In this document: piece by piece, positions 18,874-27,881 of the stretch
How the letters are laid out: each line of letters begins with the position of its first letter
How positions within the stretch are numbered: position 1 is the first letter of the stretch
Assembly (NCBI GenBank): GCA_964358645.1
Contig: CAYHPW010000009.1
Coordinates: 1 to 64,000 of the forward strand
Source of the DNA: JBBTDV01 sp038042605
GTDB taxonomy: Bacteria > Bdellovibrionota > UBA1018
DNA: 64,000 bases
Direction of reading: 5' to 3'
Position numbers and translations under genes: made by a program
The notes under the pieces: generated by a model
Databases searched by the model: none
Seen by the model: the letters and a program-made list of their open reading frames with translations, nothing else
Told to the model about the DNA's origin: nothing

Positions 18874-20790
18874 TTAGTTCCGGCGTGGCAGAATTTTCCT
18901 CACAAATTTCCGCGGCACTTTTGTTTTAGGCACGTTACCATCAAACCAGCTGCGAACATCAAGATCCAAACCACAGCCATGCGTGTAGTTGTAAAGCGCT
19001 TTTTTAAGTCCATCGCCAAGCATGTCGTGATCACAATCGACGCTATCTTCAAATAATAAATCATTACAAGTGAACACAGGACTAGATGCAACACCTACAT
19101 CTGCGTATTTTTGCACGAGACAGATCCCGTATTTATCCGGACTTTTAGCTATGGGGCTGTGTACCGTGAGACTGAACCTGTGCCAATATCCTGAATGAAT
19201 GCAGCCGGCCTCAAAAAGCTGCCGGGCCACTTCAAGTGAATCCAACGTTTCTTGAGAGGTCTGGGTTGGGAATCCATACATCAAATACGCGTGCACCATG
19301 ATCCCTGCGTTTGAAAACGCATCTGTGACCTGTACGGCTTGCTCAAGACTCACGCCTTTTTTCATCAGCTTCAACAGCCTGTCAGAAACTGTCTCTAGAC
19401 CGCCAGTGACAGCTATGCAGCCGGAACGAGCCAGAAGCGCGGTAAGCTCTTTATCGAATATTTTGTCAAAACGGATATTGCCCCACCAGGTAATGCATAT
19501 CTTTCTGGCAATAATGGTTTCTGCCAACACCCTAAGCAGCGACGGTGGCATGGCTTCATCCACAAAATGAAAACCACTTGAACCGGTTTCGCGCATCACA
19601 GTCACAATTCTGTCCACCAAGTCCTCGGCAGACGCGGGAGCGTAATGTTTGATGTAATCAAGACTCGTGTCGCAAAACGTGCACTTTCTCCAATAACAGC
19701 CATGGGCTAGTGTGAGTTTATTCCAGCGGCAATCAGACCATATACGAAGTGCTGGATTGAGCGTCTCAAAAACCGAAAAATACTCATCAAGCTTAAGACC
19801 TTTGTAGCTTGGTGCCGCTATGTTTTTACGCGTAATATCGATCGAGTCATTGCTAAAACCGATGGTCATGATCTTATCGTCTTTTTTCATCATCGTTCTT
19901 ACAAGACTGTTTAATTCCAATCGGCCATCAAGATGGTCTATCAGCCTAAGCAGCGGCGTCTCTCCATCATCAAACGTTATAAAATCAAAGTAATCAAAAA
20001 CTCTGGGATCGCTCAGTTGCCTTAACTCGGTATTGACGAACCCACCACCAAGCACCAGTTTTGCTGATGGAGACAGTGATTTTATCAGCTGTGCCATTCT
20101 GAAGGCACCGTAAACATTTCCTGGAAATGGCACTGAAATGCCGACCAGCTCTGGTTCATGCTCACTTATCGTTTTGCGTGTGTTCTCATCGATCATTGTG
20201 TCAATAAGAGTAGGTCGAGCCGAAAGGGCTTCATGTAGCTGGCCAAAACCATCAAGACTTAATGTTAGTTTTTCGCCATACCTTGAAAAACCAAAGCGTC
20301 CATCTATCCCTTCCTGGACTACATCAGCGATGTCGTCCAAGTACAAGCTGGCTAGATACTTTGCCATATCGGTCGTGCCCATGGCACCGAATGCTAGAGA
20401 AAATACATTTCCGCCATTTTTTGTAAATTCTCGTTCGATAGTCCTGATCCGTTCACCTTCAGGGAGAAAGTTTCTGCCTGTGATTTTAAAAGCAAGCGTC
20501 GGATCATTCCCCTGCAAAAATCGGATTACTGCGTCAATAGTGTTTATGTATTCATCAGCTCGTTTCAGGAAGTTTCTCACCGATAACGGTGACGACAATG
20601 ACTCACCAGATAGCCATGAAGTAACCCTTTGCAAACCGCCGGCTGAGAACAATTTAAGCAAAAGATCAAGTGAGGCATCGACAATCGAAACATCAATACC
20701 TTGGCCACGTAAAAAGCCAGCCAGATACGTTATGGAAGGATAAGGAGTATTAGGCTGTATAACTGGCGGAATTACGAGCACTACACGCAT
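18874..20790 (-). CDS. B12-binding domain radical SAM protein
   Basis: A 638-residue protein with an N-terminal cobalamin-binding-like Rossmann region (VVLVIPPV...YPSITYLAGFLRGQG...VDAS). It continues to a radical SAM core whose cluster motif is C365-x4-C370-x2-C373 (CYWRKCTFCD). SAM- and barrel-binding elements follow: GGLETVSDRLL and YLMYGFPTQT. The region from residue 60 to 200 is unusually long for the family. Homologues carry out methylations or complex rearrangements; the substrate is unknown. It is convergent with dapF and sits 9 bp after a small secreted-protein gene on the same strand. Confidence 0.82.
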   Translation of the reverse strand: MRVVLVIPPVIQPNTPYPSITYLAGFLRGQGIDVSIVDASLDLLLKLFSAGGLQRVTSWLSGESLSSPLSVRNFLKRADEYINTIDAVIRFLQGNDPTLAFKITGRNFLPEGERIRTIEREFTKNGGNVFSLAFGAMGTTDMAKYLASLYLDDIADVVQEGIDGRFGFSRYGEKLTLSLDGFGQLHEALSARPTLIDTMIDENTRKTISEHEPELVGISVPFPGNVYGAFRMAQLIKSLSPSAKLVLGGGFVNTELRQLSDPRVFDYFDFITFDDGETPLLRLIDHLDGRLELNSLVRTMMKKDDKIMTIGFSNDSIDITRKNIAAPSYKGLKLDEYFSVFETLNPALRIWSDCRWNKLTLAHGCYWRKCTFCDTSLDYIKHYAPASAEDLVDRIVTVMRETGSSGFHFVDEAMPPSLLRVLAETIIARKICITWWGNIRFDKIFDKELTALLARSGCIAVTGGLETVSDRLLKLMKKGVSLEQAVQVTDAFSNAGIMVHAYLMYGFPTQTSQETLDSLEVARQLFEAGCIHSGYWHRFSLTVHSPIAKSPDKYGICLVQKYADVGVASSPVFTCNDLLFEDSVDCDHDMLGDGLKKALYNYTHGCGLDLDVRSWFDGNVPKTKVPRKFVRKILPRRN

Positions 20791-20799
20791 ATGGCGTAA

Positions 20800-21237
20800 T
20801 CATGGGTCATTTATATTCTCAAGGCAGTACTCAATTTCATCTCTAGGACCAGTTCTTAGCGTGGAGAGATCAGATCCAACGATGGAATATGAAAGTCCGC
20901 AGCTCGTTGTCAACCATTTACCAGGTGGTTCACACACATAAGGATTCACATCAAACATCACTGTGCAAAAATACCAATATTTATTCTTTTCAGACTTAGA
21001 TTGCATTACGGCGCACCTGATATCAGGCTGTTCACTAGCATTAATGCGTACGCGGGCATCTACACACCCTTCATTAACCGTATCATCCAAAATACCATTA
21101 ATGTTACGGACTATCTCTTCTATTATGCGTTGCTCTTGCCTGATTGGATGCGACGGTTGGCCTGAAAATAAATTAACTGGAAAAAAGGCAAGTAATGCCA
21201 AAATACTAATCAGCTGCAATGTGAATTTCATATACAA
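20800..21237 (-). CDS. small secreted Cys-containing protein, unknown
   Basis: A 145-residue protein with a Sec signal peptide (LISILALLAFFPVNLFSG) and six cysteines in the mature part, suggesting disulfides in the periplasm or outside. The second in-frame ATG at 21231 is an equally good start. It lies 9 bp upstream of the radical SAM gene on the same strand. No known family is recognised. Confidence 0.6.
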   Translation of the reverse strand: MYMKFTLQLISILALLAFFPVNLFSGQPSHPIRQEQRIIEEIVRNINGILDDTVNEGCVDARVRINASEQPDIRCAVMQSKSEKNKYWYFCTVMFDVNPYVCEPPGKWLTTSCGLSYSIVGSDLSTLRTGPRDEIEYCLENINDP

Positions 21238-21549
21238 ACCTCACAGGCAATACCAAAGATTGCAGGTTTTTAGCACCATTTATTTAATAACACCAGGCAT
21301 ACTTAAATTTTCAGCCTTTGTTCTAACGCTAGCCCCAAGCTCCATAGGTAGTGGTTCAGGGGTTCATTGGTATGGATAATGGCGAGTATGGCGCGGGATC
21401 AATAGCAACGGCGTTCTCAAAAAGGCGAAAGAAAAATAGATAGTCCCGGCTAAAGCCATGGCGCCCTACCTCCGGCCGCGTAGGGTCAGTTTTTTTGAAG
21501 AGCTTTTTGTGACTAACCTGTGGTGATGTGTCCGCCTGTAGTGCTCACT
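21238..21549. other. 312-bp gene-free stretch
   Basis: No convincing coding frame on either strand. The only structure seen is the hairpin with a T-tract at 21464-21496, described separately. Confidence 0.5.
21464..21496 (+). terminator. intrinsic-terminator-like hairpin with T-tract, no obvious upstream gene
   Basis: CCCTAC (21464-21469) pairs with GTAGGG (21480-21485) around a GC-rich 10-nt loop. Seven T residues follow at 21490-21496. The polarity is plus-strand, yet both flanking genes run on the minus strand, so it may end an unannotated small RNA. A second small stem, GGCTAAAGCC, sits just upstream. Confidence 0.4.
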
Positions 21550-22239
21550 TTAGTTGTAGTTGCTGTGATTTCTTATGATCCAATAGATCTCGCTCAAGGC
21601 CTCGTAATCGGCTTTACTGTGGTACTTTGCTTGTGCCTCGGAAAGTTCTTCTGAGATCATAATCTTTTCTTGGCGGCTTAACTCAACGGAATAATTTAGA
21701 AGAATCAAATCGACTATTTTTTTTATAGTTGGAATCTCCTGCATTAGTGAAAGTCTTGAGACGAGTTTGCCAAGTCCCTTATCCTGATCGACTGGAAGCA
21801 GTCTCTCAATTTCACTCAACAGTGTTTCAGCTTGTAGCTTTTCTTCTCCACCAAGTTTTGTATTACTGGAATTGTTCTGAAGAAGAACAAGTTTTTCAAG
21901 AGCCAACTGCGCCTTTAGAGCAGGTTGAACCCAGATGAATTCATTTCCGACAACTATTTTTCGGGCGTAAAATGCTAATAATGAAGTATTCTCATGCAAC
22001 TTAGGCTTTGCTGTTTTAGTTTTGTCCAACAGTGCACTCAGCGATTCCAGACGTGAGCGAATTTGATCGCGCAGTTCTATTGCTGGGGACTTCTTACTCT
22101 CCCCGAAGATATCCGAGCAAGGTGTGGCATAAACTAATTTTGATGTAAAAAAGATAGAGATAACAAAAAAAACTATTATCAAACGAAGTGTTTGAGAATC
22201 AAAACTGGATCGCACCCATGCGAGACTATATTTGTGCAT
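21550..22239 (-). CDS. secreted hypothetical protein
   Basis: A 229-residue protein with an N-terminal hydrophobic signal (IIVFFVISIFFTSKLVYA) after a 19-residue charged lead. The mature part is helical, rich in Leu/Glu/Lys, with one cysteine and no recognised domain. An ELSRQEKIMISEELSEAQAK stretch looks coiled-coil prone. Base composition is more AT-rich than the metabolic genes. It stands alone between gene-free stretches. Confidence 0.6.
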   Translation of the reverse strand: MHKYSLAWVRSSFDSQTLRLIIVFFVISIFFTSKLVYATPCSDIFGESKKSPAIELRDQIRSRLESLSALLDKTKTAKPKLHENTSLLAFYARKIVVGNEFIWVQPALKAQLALEKLVLLQNNSSNTKLGGEEKLQAETLLSEIERLLPVDQDKGLGKLVSRLSLMQEIPTIKKIVDLILLNYSVELSRQEKIMISEELSEAQAKYHSKADYEALSEIYWIIRNHSNYN

Positions 22240-22758
22240 AGAAAGTTGTTTAATTTCAAAAATCCGTAGGAGTTAGTTCCTTTTAACGGCTTGAACTTAA
22301 TTAACGAGAGACACTAAATCATTATATGACGCTTATTGTCAATACTTTTCACGCGGGTGCGGTTACCAGCGAATCGCCCCGCATGTGCAGAGGAAATTGC
22401 TGTATTTCCAATCTTTTTCTGCCCCGAATCCTGAGACACTAATCTTAGTGAATCTTTTCTCTATAAGGCCATGTGGATTTTTCAGTTGCTGAAATCGCAG
22501 CACGCCGTGAGTTCGAAGAGCTGGCGCGTGCTGATGAAGCGACTCATGAAGAGTACGAGCGGGGGATCAAAGAAAAAGCCTTTAATCGCGCCTTTCCCGA
22601 AAAAGATCGGCAAAACGAAGTGATTCATGAAACTTGACGAAGCAAAAAATTCCCTCTGCGTGAGACGGCTGAGCGCTATAATTTAGAGGAGAGTAGGAAA
22701 GCCTATGTATGGAGTTCACCACGGGTCTGTAGTGCCTTCGCTCACTAAGCGTAATTTT
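22240..22758. other. 519-bp stretch without a secure gene
   Basis: Contains only one possible short frame (22473-22637, listed separately) and AT-rich flanks. No tRNA, repeat or transposase trace was seen. Confidence 0.5.
22473..22637 (+). CDS. possible 54-codon GTG-start frame, acidic helical peptide
   Basis: The frame encodes a charged helical peptide including FEELARADEATHEEYERGIK. It has an AAGG-type site a few bases before GTG. Composition looks protein-like, but there is no family match and no signal peptide. It could be the 3' remnant of a longer gene in a region that looks rearranged. Confidence 0.25.
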   Translation: MDFSVAEIAARREFEELARADEATHEEYERGIKEKAFNRAFPEKDRQNEVIHET

Positions 22759-24072
22759 TTAAGGGATTTGAACAATAACTGAATACACCGATTTCTTACC
22801 AGATGATCGATGAACAACTTCTTGAAGAAAATAAAGAGTGTTAGGGGGTAATGAACCTGCCATAAACTGAAGTTTTAATGTATGAGCACCATTATAGTCA
22901 TATTCACTTTGGGGGACTCCCGATAGCTCTATATTGTTTGTTGTCCAGGTTTGTCCATCATCTTCTGAGTAAGCATGAATTCCATTACCAACAACATGGA
23001 TATTCCCTTCGTTTGAGATAAATAAATTGTGTGCATTTCCTTTTACTTTATTGACTGGTCTACTCCAGCTGTGTTTGTAATCTTTAAATTTCTCTAACCA
23101 CACAGGATCCATATTATTAATATCCGCTTTTTGTGTCAGAACATAATACACATTGTTTTCAGTATGTGTTGGTTGAGAAATATCTTGGATATGTGGATAG
23201 TAGCCGCCTTCAGGCGATCCAATACGTCTACCAAGGGTGAACCCATTTAATATTTTTTCACCATAGTGAGTGTAGTTAAAAACATAAATTGCGTTTCTTG
23301 CAGCGGTTGGACATTTACTAGAACTACAAACGTAGCCATTAGGGTGATGACCAGTTGCTACAGATAATCTATGTCCTTGTGCCAGAAGGGTTGGATATAT
23401 GAATTTTCCATCGGCATAGTGACGAACAGCTTTGGGATTATACCACTTATCATTTATCATTTTATCATTGGCAAAAAGACCGCACCTAAGAATATCTGTC
23501 AAAGAAGATTTGGAATATCCCCAATTTGTTGTACACAGATAAAGTCCATCGTTATTAGGTTCATAGGTGACGCCAAAATAGTAGTTATCGACACCCCAAA
23601 CTAAAGTATCAACTTGTTTGGGATTTGAAAGAGTGGATTTCTCTATATTCTCAAAAATTAAATGTTCAACAGAACCGCTCCCCTGAAAGGAACTGTCTCG
23701 TGGATAAACGATGTGCAACCTTTGTTGTTTGTCTAGAATCAAACTGGGTGGTTGATGGGCATTAGAAGACTTTTTTTCCCAAACCCGCTGCCAGCCAGCA
23801 CTTGGATTTTTTTCATCGAATCGAAACAAGCTAATATCTCTGGGATGGGCTGGATGAGTTTGGAGAACAGCAAAATGGTAGCGATCACTGCGAACATATT
23901 TTGGAGAATGTCGTCCCCAAAGAAGCATGCTAGAACGGTTGCCATCGGGAAGAATTTCAGGAATAGAGCCAATGATTTTATAAGATGTGTAATGAAAAGA
24001 ATTCGCATAAAGATCATTAAGAGAGGATCCTAAAATAAATAAACTGATCAAATAAAAAAAAGGAACAAACAT
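22759..24072 (-). CDS. secreted BNR/sialidase-like beta-propeller protein
   Basis: A 437-residue protein with a signal peptide (FYLISLFILGSSLNDLYA). Many W/Y/H-rich strands suggest a six-bladed propeller. A clear Asp-box SEDDGQTW lies near residue 370, with supporting strands such as PPSLILDKQQRLHIVYP and EGGYYPHIQDIS. Sialidase catalytic residues cannot be confirmed, so it could be a propeller hydrolase or a binding protein. It is AT-rich relative to the flanking metabolic genes, single, and without a linked transporter; it may have been acquired. Confidence 0.65.
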   Translation of the reverse strand: MFVPFFYLISLFILGSSLNDLYANSFHYTSYKIIGSIPEILPDGNRSSMLLWGRHSPKYVRSDRYHFAVLQTHPAHPRDISLFRFDEKNPSAGWQRVWEKKSSNAHQPPSLILDKQQRLHIVYPRDSSFQGSGSVEHLIFENIEKSTLSNPKQVDTLVWGVDNYYFGVTYEPNNDGLYLCTTNWGYSKSSLTDILRCGLFANDKMINDKWYNPKAVRHYADGKFIYPTLLAQGHRLSVATGHHPNGYVCSSSKCPTAARNAIYVFNYTHYGEKILNGFTLGRRIGSPEGGYYPHIQDISQPTHTENNVYYVLTQKADINNMDPVWLEKFKDYKHSWSRPVNKVKGNAHNLFISNEGNIHVVGNGIHAYSEDDGQTWTTNNIELSGVPQSEYDYNGAHTLKLQFMAGSLPPNTLYFLQEVVHRSSGKKSVYSVIVQIP

Positions 24073-24224
24073 AGCAAAATCCTACTTTGAAATAATGCTG
24101 TGCGCCCATGAACTAGAACACATCACTACTATATCGGAATAATTGATTATTTCATTAAGGCGCATGCAGCGGTTCATTTTTCATCCCATTTGGTGCACAT
24201 GTCACTAGTGGATTTTGTGCGAAC

Positions 24225-25682
24225 TCACCCCTGCAACACTCCTACTCGCTCATTGAACTGCTCTATCAGCTTATCCCACTCCTTGACCTGGCTGAATTTT
24301 TCATTCCAGAATTCAGGATCCCAGAGCTGATTTAGTTCCTCCGTGGTTTTCCCCTGCTGCTCGACCCAGGTAAAGTACTTAAGATTATGCAGGGCCTTGC
24401 GGTCATGATAGCCAAGCTCCCTCATATTGTCAGAAGCTACGCCCCTGAGATATCGCTCTAGATCAGCGGATGCCTGGGACTCGTTGTATGGGCCGCTTGA
24501 CTGACTGAGTTCCCTAAGCCTGCTTTGGTACATATCAGCCGAGTCAGTAAACACGGTAAATATAATATCATCGCTATCGAATTCAAAAAATTTCGCCATC
24601 TTTATTGAAGCTATCAAATTACATATACTAGAGATCCCAAGCAGCGGGAGAGCGGAGATCACATCGGCGGATAGACCAGCACTGGCAAGTGCTTTTTTGC
24701 CAGCCGGTTCATTGAATAAACGAAGCACACGCATGCAGTTTTCATCATCCACTGCCACCACTGCATCAGTGTTGCGCACGTTATGAATCCAAGGCACGTG
24801 CTTGTCACCGATACCCTCTATCCGGTGGCCGCCAAACCCATTCCTAAGAAGCGTAGGGCACTGTAGTGCCTCTGTCGCCGCAACTCTCACGTGAGGCGCA
24901 ATGGTCCGCAAATAATCTCCGGCAGAAATGGTACCGGCGGAGCCAGTAGCTGAAACATATGCTGAAAGGTGGCTCCTTTTGTTTTTTACACCGTTAAAAG
25001 CTTCCTCTATCGCCCGGCCGGTGACCTGGTAATGCCAAGCGGCGTTCCCGAATTCCTCGAATTGGTTAAAAATCACGCAATCCTTGCGCGTTTTTTTTAT
25101 CTCCCAGCACTTGTCGTAGATTTCCTTTACATTGCTCTCACAACCAGGTGTCGCGATCACTTCAGCCCCGATCAGACGGAGCCAGTCAAAACGTTCCTTG
25201 CTCATCTCTTCTGGCAGTATTGCCACGGCTGTACAGCCAAGGAGCGTGCAGTCAAAGGCTCCTCCCCGGCAGTAGTTACCGGTCGAAGGCCAAACAGCTT
25301 TTTGCGTATCAGGATCAAATTCACCAGTCACAAGACGTGGCACCAAGCACCCGAAAGCTGCGCCTACTTTATGTGCGCCGGTCGGGAAGTATTTCCCCAC
25401 AAGCCCTATTATGCGCGCGCGTACACCACTAAGCGCGCTTGGGATTTCAACAGTGTTCACCTTTCCATAGAGGCCGGAGCTTACGTCATTCTTCCACGTG
25501 ATCCTAAAAAGGTTCAGGGGATTGACGTCCCACAGGCCAATTCCTGGCAATTTATTTTTAATAGCATCAGGCACGCTTTCTGGATTTATTTGCTGTGAAA
25601 ATGTCGGGATCACGATGCCACGATCCTTACAACGCTTAATAGTTTTTGATATTACTTTTTCATTTAGTATCACTTGTGTCAT
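24225..25682 (-). CDS. fold-type II PLP-dependent enzyme (cysteine synthase/threonine synthase superfamily)
   Basis: A 485-residue cytoplasmic enzyme. The PLP Schiff-base lysine is K105 in TGAHKVGAAFG. The substrate loop WPSTGNYCRGG and the phosphate-binding SATGSAGTISAGD are intact. It is longer than cysteine synthase (about 310 residues), with an additional C-terminal helical region. Homologues are usually labelled only as PLP-dependent beta subunits. The start at 25682 has an AGAGG site; an in-frame TTG at 25697 is less likely. It follows thrC after 11 bp, suggesting a shared role around threonine or homoserine metabolism. Confidence 0.75.
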   Translation of the reverse strand: MTQVILNEKVISKTIKRCKDRGIVIPTFSQQINPESVPDAIKNKLPGIGLWDVNPLNLFRITWKNDVSSGLYGKVNTVEIPSALSGVRARIIGLVGKYFPTGAHKVGAAFGCLVPRLVTGEFDPDTQKAVWPSTGNYCRGGAFDCTLLGCTAVAILPEEMSKERFDWLRLIGAEVIATPGCESNVKEIYDKCWEIKKTRKDCVIFNQFEEFGNAAWHYQVTGRAIEEAFNGVKNKRSHLSAYVSATGSAGTISAGDYLRTIAPHVRVAATEALQCPTLLRNGFGGHRIEGIGDKHVPWIHNVRNTDAVVAVDDENCMRVLRLFNEPAGKKALASAGLSADVISALPLLGISSICNLIASIKMAKFFEFDSDDIIFTVFTDSADMYQSRLRELSQSSGPYNESQASADLERYLRGVASDNMRELGYHDRKALHNLKYFTWVEQQGKTTEELNQLWDPEFWNEKFSQVKEWDKLIEQFNERVGVLQG

Positions 25683-25693
25683 TGCTAGTCCTC

Positions 25694-26917
25694 TCAAATC
25701 AGCTTATGCACTATCCTCTTAAGATCCTCGGCAGTCGGGTCGATCAAATATGGTTGCCCAACTGATTTTATGGCGCTTGCGATATCTTTTAACCCATTTC
25801 CTGTAATAAGTGCCACGACGGTTTCGTCGGGTTTAATGCGCCCTTCTTCCATGGCTTTTTTTAATCCGGCAACTGATGCTGCCGCAGCAGGTTCGGCGAA
25901 TAATCCTTCAGTCCGCGCCAAAAGAGGTATCGCATCCAAGATCTGCTGATCAGAAACCGATATTGCAAAACCGCGGGACTCTTTAAGCGCCTTTACAGCC
26001 GCCACACCGTCTCTTGGGACACTGACGCCTATACTGTCTGCGATGGTCCTGCCGCTCACGGGTCTGATAACTAAATCTGATTCGAGCGCATTTTTTATTG
26101 AACAGCTCTCCTGCGCCTGGACAGCAACCATGGCCGGAAGCTTATCTATTATCCCCAGCCTGTAAAAATCAAGAAATCCCTTCCAGATCCCTGTCAAAAT
26201 ATTTCCGTCACCGGTTGGTATGATGACTTTATCTGGGGAGCGGAAACCAAGCTGTTCGATTATTTCAAATGAACAAGTTTTTTTCCCTTCGCGGGTGAAA
26301 GGATTGAACCCTGTATTGCGGCAATACCAGCCGTATTCCTTGCTGGCCAAAAGACATAGATCAAACGCCTGGTCATAAGTTCCCTTAACCGTGATCACTG
26401 TGGCGCCAAACACTAGCAATTGCGTGATTTTTGCCTGCGGGGCCGTTTGTGGGACGAAGATAATGGTCTTTAACCCCTGCGCCGCCGCTAAACATGCGAG
26501 TGAAGAAGCGGCATTCCCTGTTGAAGCGCCAGTGACTATGGTCTCGCCTTGTTCCAAGGCCCTGGCAACCACGATTGCACTAGCCCGGTCCTTGAAAGAC
26601 GCGCTTGGATTCCTGGTGTCGTCTTTTAAATAAAGATTATTGATCCCGAGCATGTTGCCTAGCTTGCGCGATTTATAAAGCGGGGCGCTGCCGAGAAATA
26701 GAGGTGAAACATATTTGTCGCTTTCAAGCGGCAGTATATCTAGATAGCGCCATATGCTTCGGTCATGGTTAGCCTCAAGAGCTTCCCTTGATAAAGTTTT
26801 TTTTATTCTTTCATAATCATAAACCACTTCGATGTTGCCGCCGCAACTTTGGCAGGTATAAGCTGCATTAAGCTCCTTTTCACATCCCACACATTTATAT
26901 CCTGATATCTTTGTCAT
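25694..26917 (-). CDS. thrC: threonine synthase
   Basis: Converts O-phosphohomoserine to threonine. The product has 407 residues and an N-terminal zinc-ribbon-like pair (CVGC...CQSC), as in archaeal and some bacterial ThrC. The PLP lysine lies in NPSASFKDRAS, the loop GASTGNAASSLA follows, and the phosphate cradle is TGDGNILTGIW. It is the first gene of a two-gene operon with the second PLP enzyme. thrA/thrB are not in the window. Confidence 0.9.
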   Translation of the reverse strand: MTKISGYKCVGCEKELNAAYTCQSCGGNIEVVYDYERIKKTLSREALEANHDRSIWRYLDILPLESDKYVSPLFLGSAPLYKSRKLGNMLGINNLYLKDDTRNPSASFKDRASAIVVARALEQGETIVTGASTGNAASSLACLAAAQGLKTIIFVPQTAPQAKITQLLVFGATVITVKGTYDQAFDLCLLASKEYGWYCRNTGFNPFTREGKKTCSFEIIEQLGFRSPDKVIIPTGDGNILTGIWKGFLDFYRLGIIDKLPAMVAVQAQESCSIKNALESDLVIRPVSGRTIADSIGVSVPRDGVAAVKALKESRGFAISVSDQQILDAIPLLARTEGLFAEPAAAASVAGLKKAMEEGRIKPDETVVALITGNGLKDIASAIKSVGQPYLIDPTAEDLKRIVHKLI

Positions 26918-27027
26918 CTTTAAACCTGCCTTAATCCCGTATCACACGTGAAGAGCCAGGCGGTCAAGGGGAGTCGCGAAAACCTGGACTTCCTTAGCAA
27001 GTAAGTTATGATTTCAAAGTCATAAAA

Positions 27028-27858
27028 ATGAGAACACCTCTTAGCGGGATTAATATTTTAAACCTGACACCGAGCCTCCCGGCTACACTGGCCACTGCAA
27101 GGCTTCATCAACTTGGCGCTTCAGTCATAAAAATAGAATCCCAGGCCGGCGATCCGCTACAATCAGCTTCCAACGCATGGTACAAGGCGCTGACGCGCGG
27201 CCAACGGATAATTACTTTAGATCTAAAAAATGCCGATGGGCAAAAAGAATTAAACAGCTTGCTTAAGAAAACCAATATCATGCTTGCGGCTATGCGCCCA
27301 CGCGCCATGACCAAGCTGTCACTGAGCTGGAACTCACTTCATCGGAAGTTCCCACGCTTGTCATTGGTAAGAATAGTGGGTTATCCAGCGCCTTTTGAAA
27401 ATCTCCCTGGCCATGATCTGACTTATCAAGCAATGGCCGGACTTGTTCTGCCGCCGCGCCTTCCTCCAACACTGCTTGCTGATTTTGCTGGGGCCGAGCA
27501 AGCCGTGTCATCCACGCTGCTCGCGCTTCTTCAACGCGATAGAAAGGGTATGTGCCTTAGCGTTGCGCTATCAGAAGCGGCTTCGCAGTTTACTTTATCA
27601 AAACATTATGGCCTTACTACCCGAGGAGCACTTCTCGGAGGTGGCTCTCCGCGCTACAACTTGTACCAGACACGTGACAAGAAATGGATCGCGCTTGCAG
27701 CTCTTGAGGACCGGTTTTGGGCCGAGCTTATCCGTACGTTAAAACCAAAAACACAGACATATAAGGCGCTGAAACAAATCTTCTTGACCCGCACCGCGAA
27801 AGCCTGGGAAATTTGGGCGAGAAAGCAGGACATTCCATTGACTGCCATGAGTTTTTAA
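27028..27858 (+). CDS. short CaiB/BaiF (family III) CoA-transferase
   Basis: A 276-residue protein with the family N terminus LSGINILNLTPSLPATLATARL and the catalytic-Asp region ADFAGAEQAVSSTLLAL. Family members such as alpha-methylacyl-CoA racemase are usually 350-400 residues. Here the interlocking C-terminal part ends shortly after RYNLYQTRDKKWIALAA. It may be a racemase-like short form or a 3'-shortened gene. The downstream SDR follows after 23 bp, supporting an acyl-CoA degradation role such as branched-chain substrates. Confidence 0.75.
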   Translation: MRTPLSGINILNLTPSLPATLATARLHQLGASVIKIESQAGDPLQSASNAWYKALTRGQRIITLDLKNADGQKELNSLLKKTNIMLAAMRPRAMTKLSLSWNSLHRKFPRLSLVRIVGYPAPFENLPGHDLTYQAMAGLVLPPRLPPTLLADFAGAEQAVSSTLLALLQRDRKGMCLSVALSEAASQFTLSKHYGLTTRGALLGGGSPRYNLYQTRDKKWIALAALEDRFWAELIRTLKPKTQTYKALKQIFLTRTAKAWEIWARKQDIPLTAMSF

Positions 27859-27881
27859 AACAACAAACAAAAGGAGGACAT

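Noticed and set aside
21400..21490. Possible c-di-GMP (GEMM) riboswitch, suggested by GCGAAAG and CTAAAGCC segments
   Set aside because: The conserved GGGCAAACC and the second paired domain are missing, and no downstream plus-strand gene exists.
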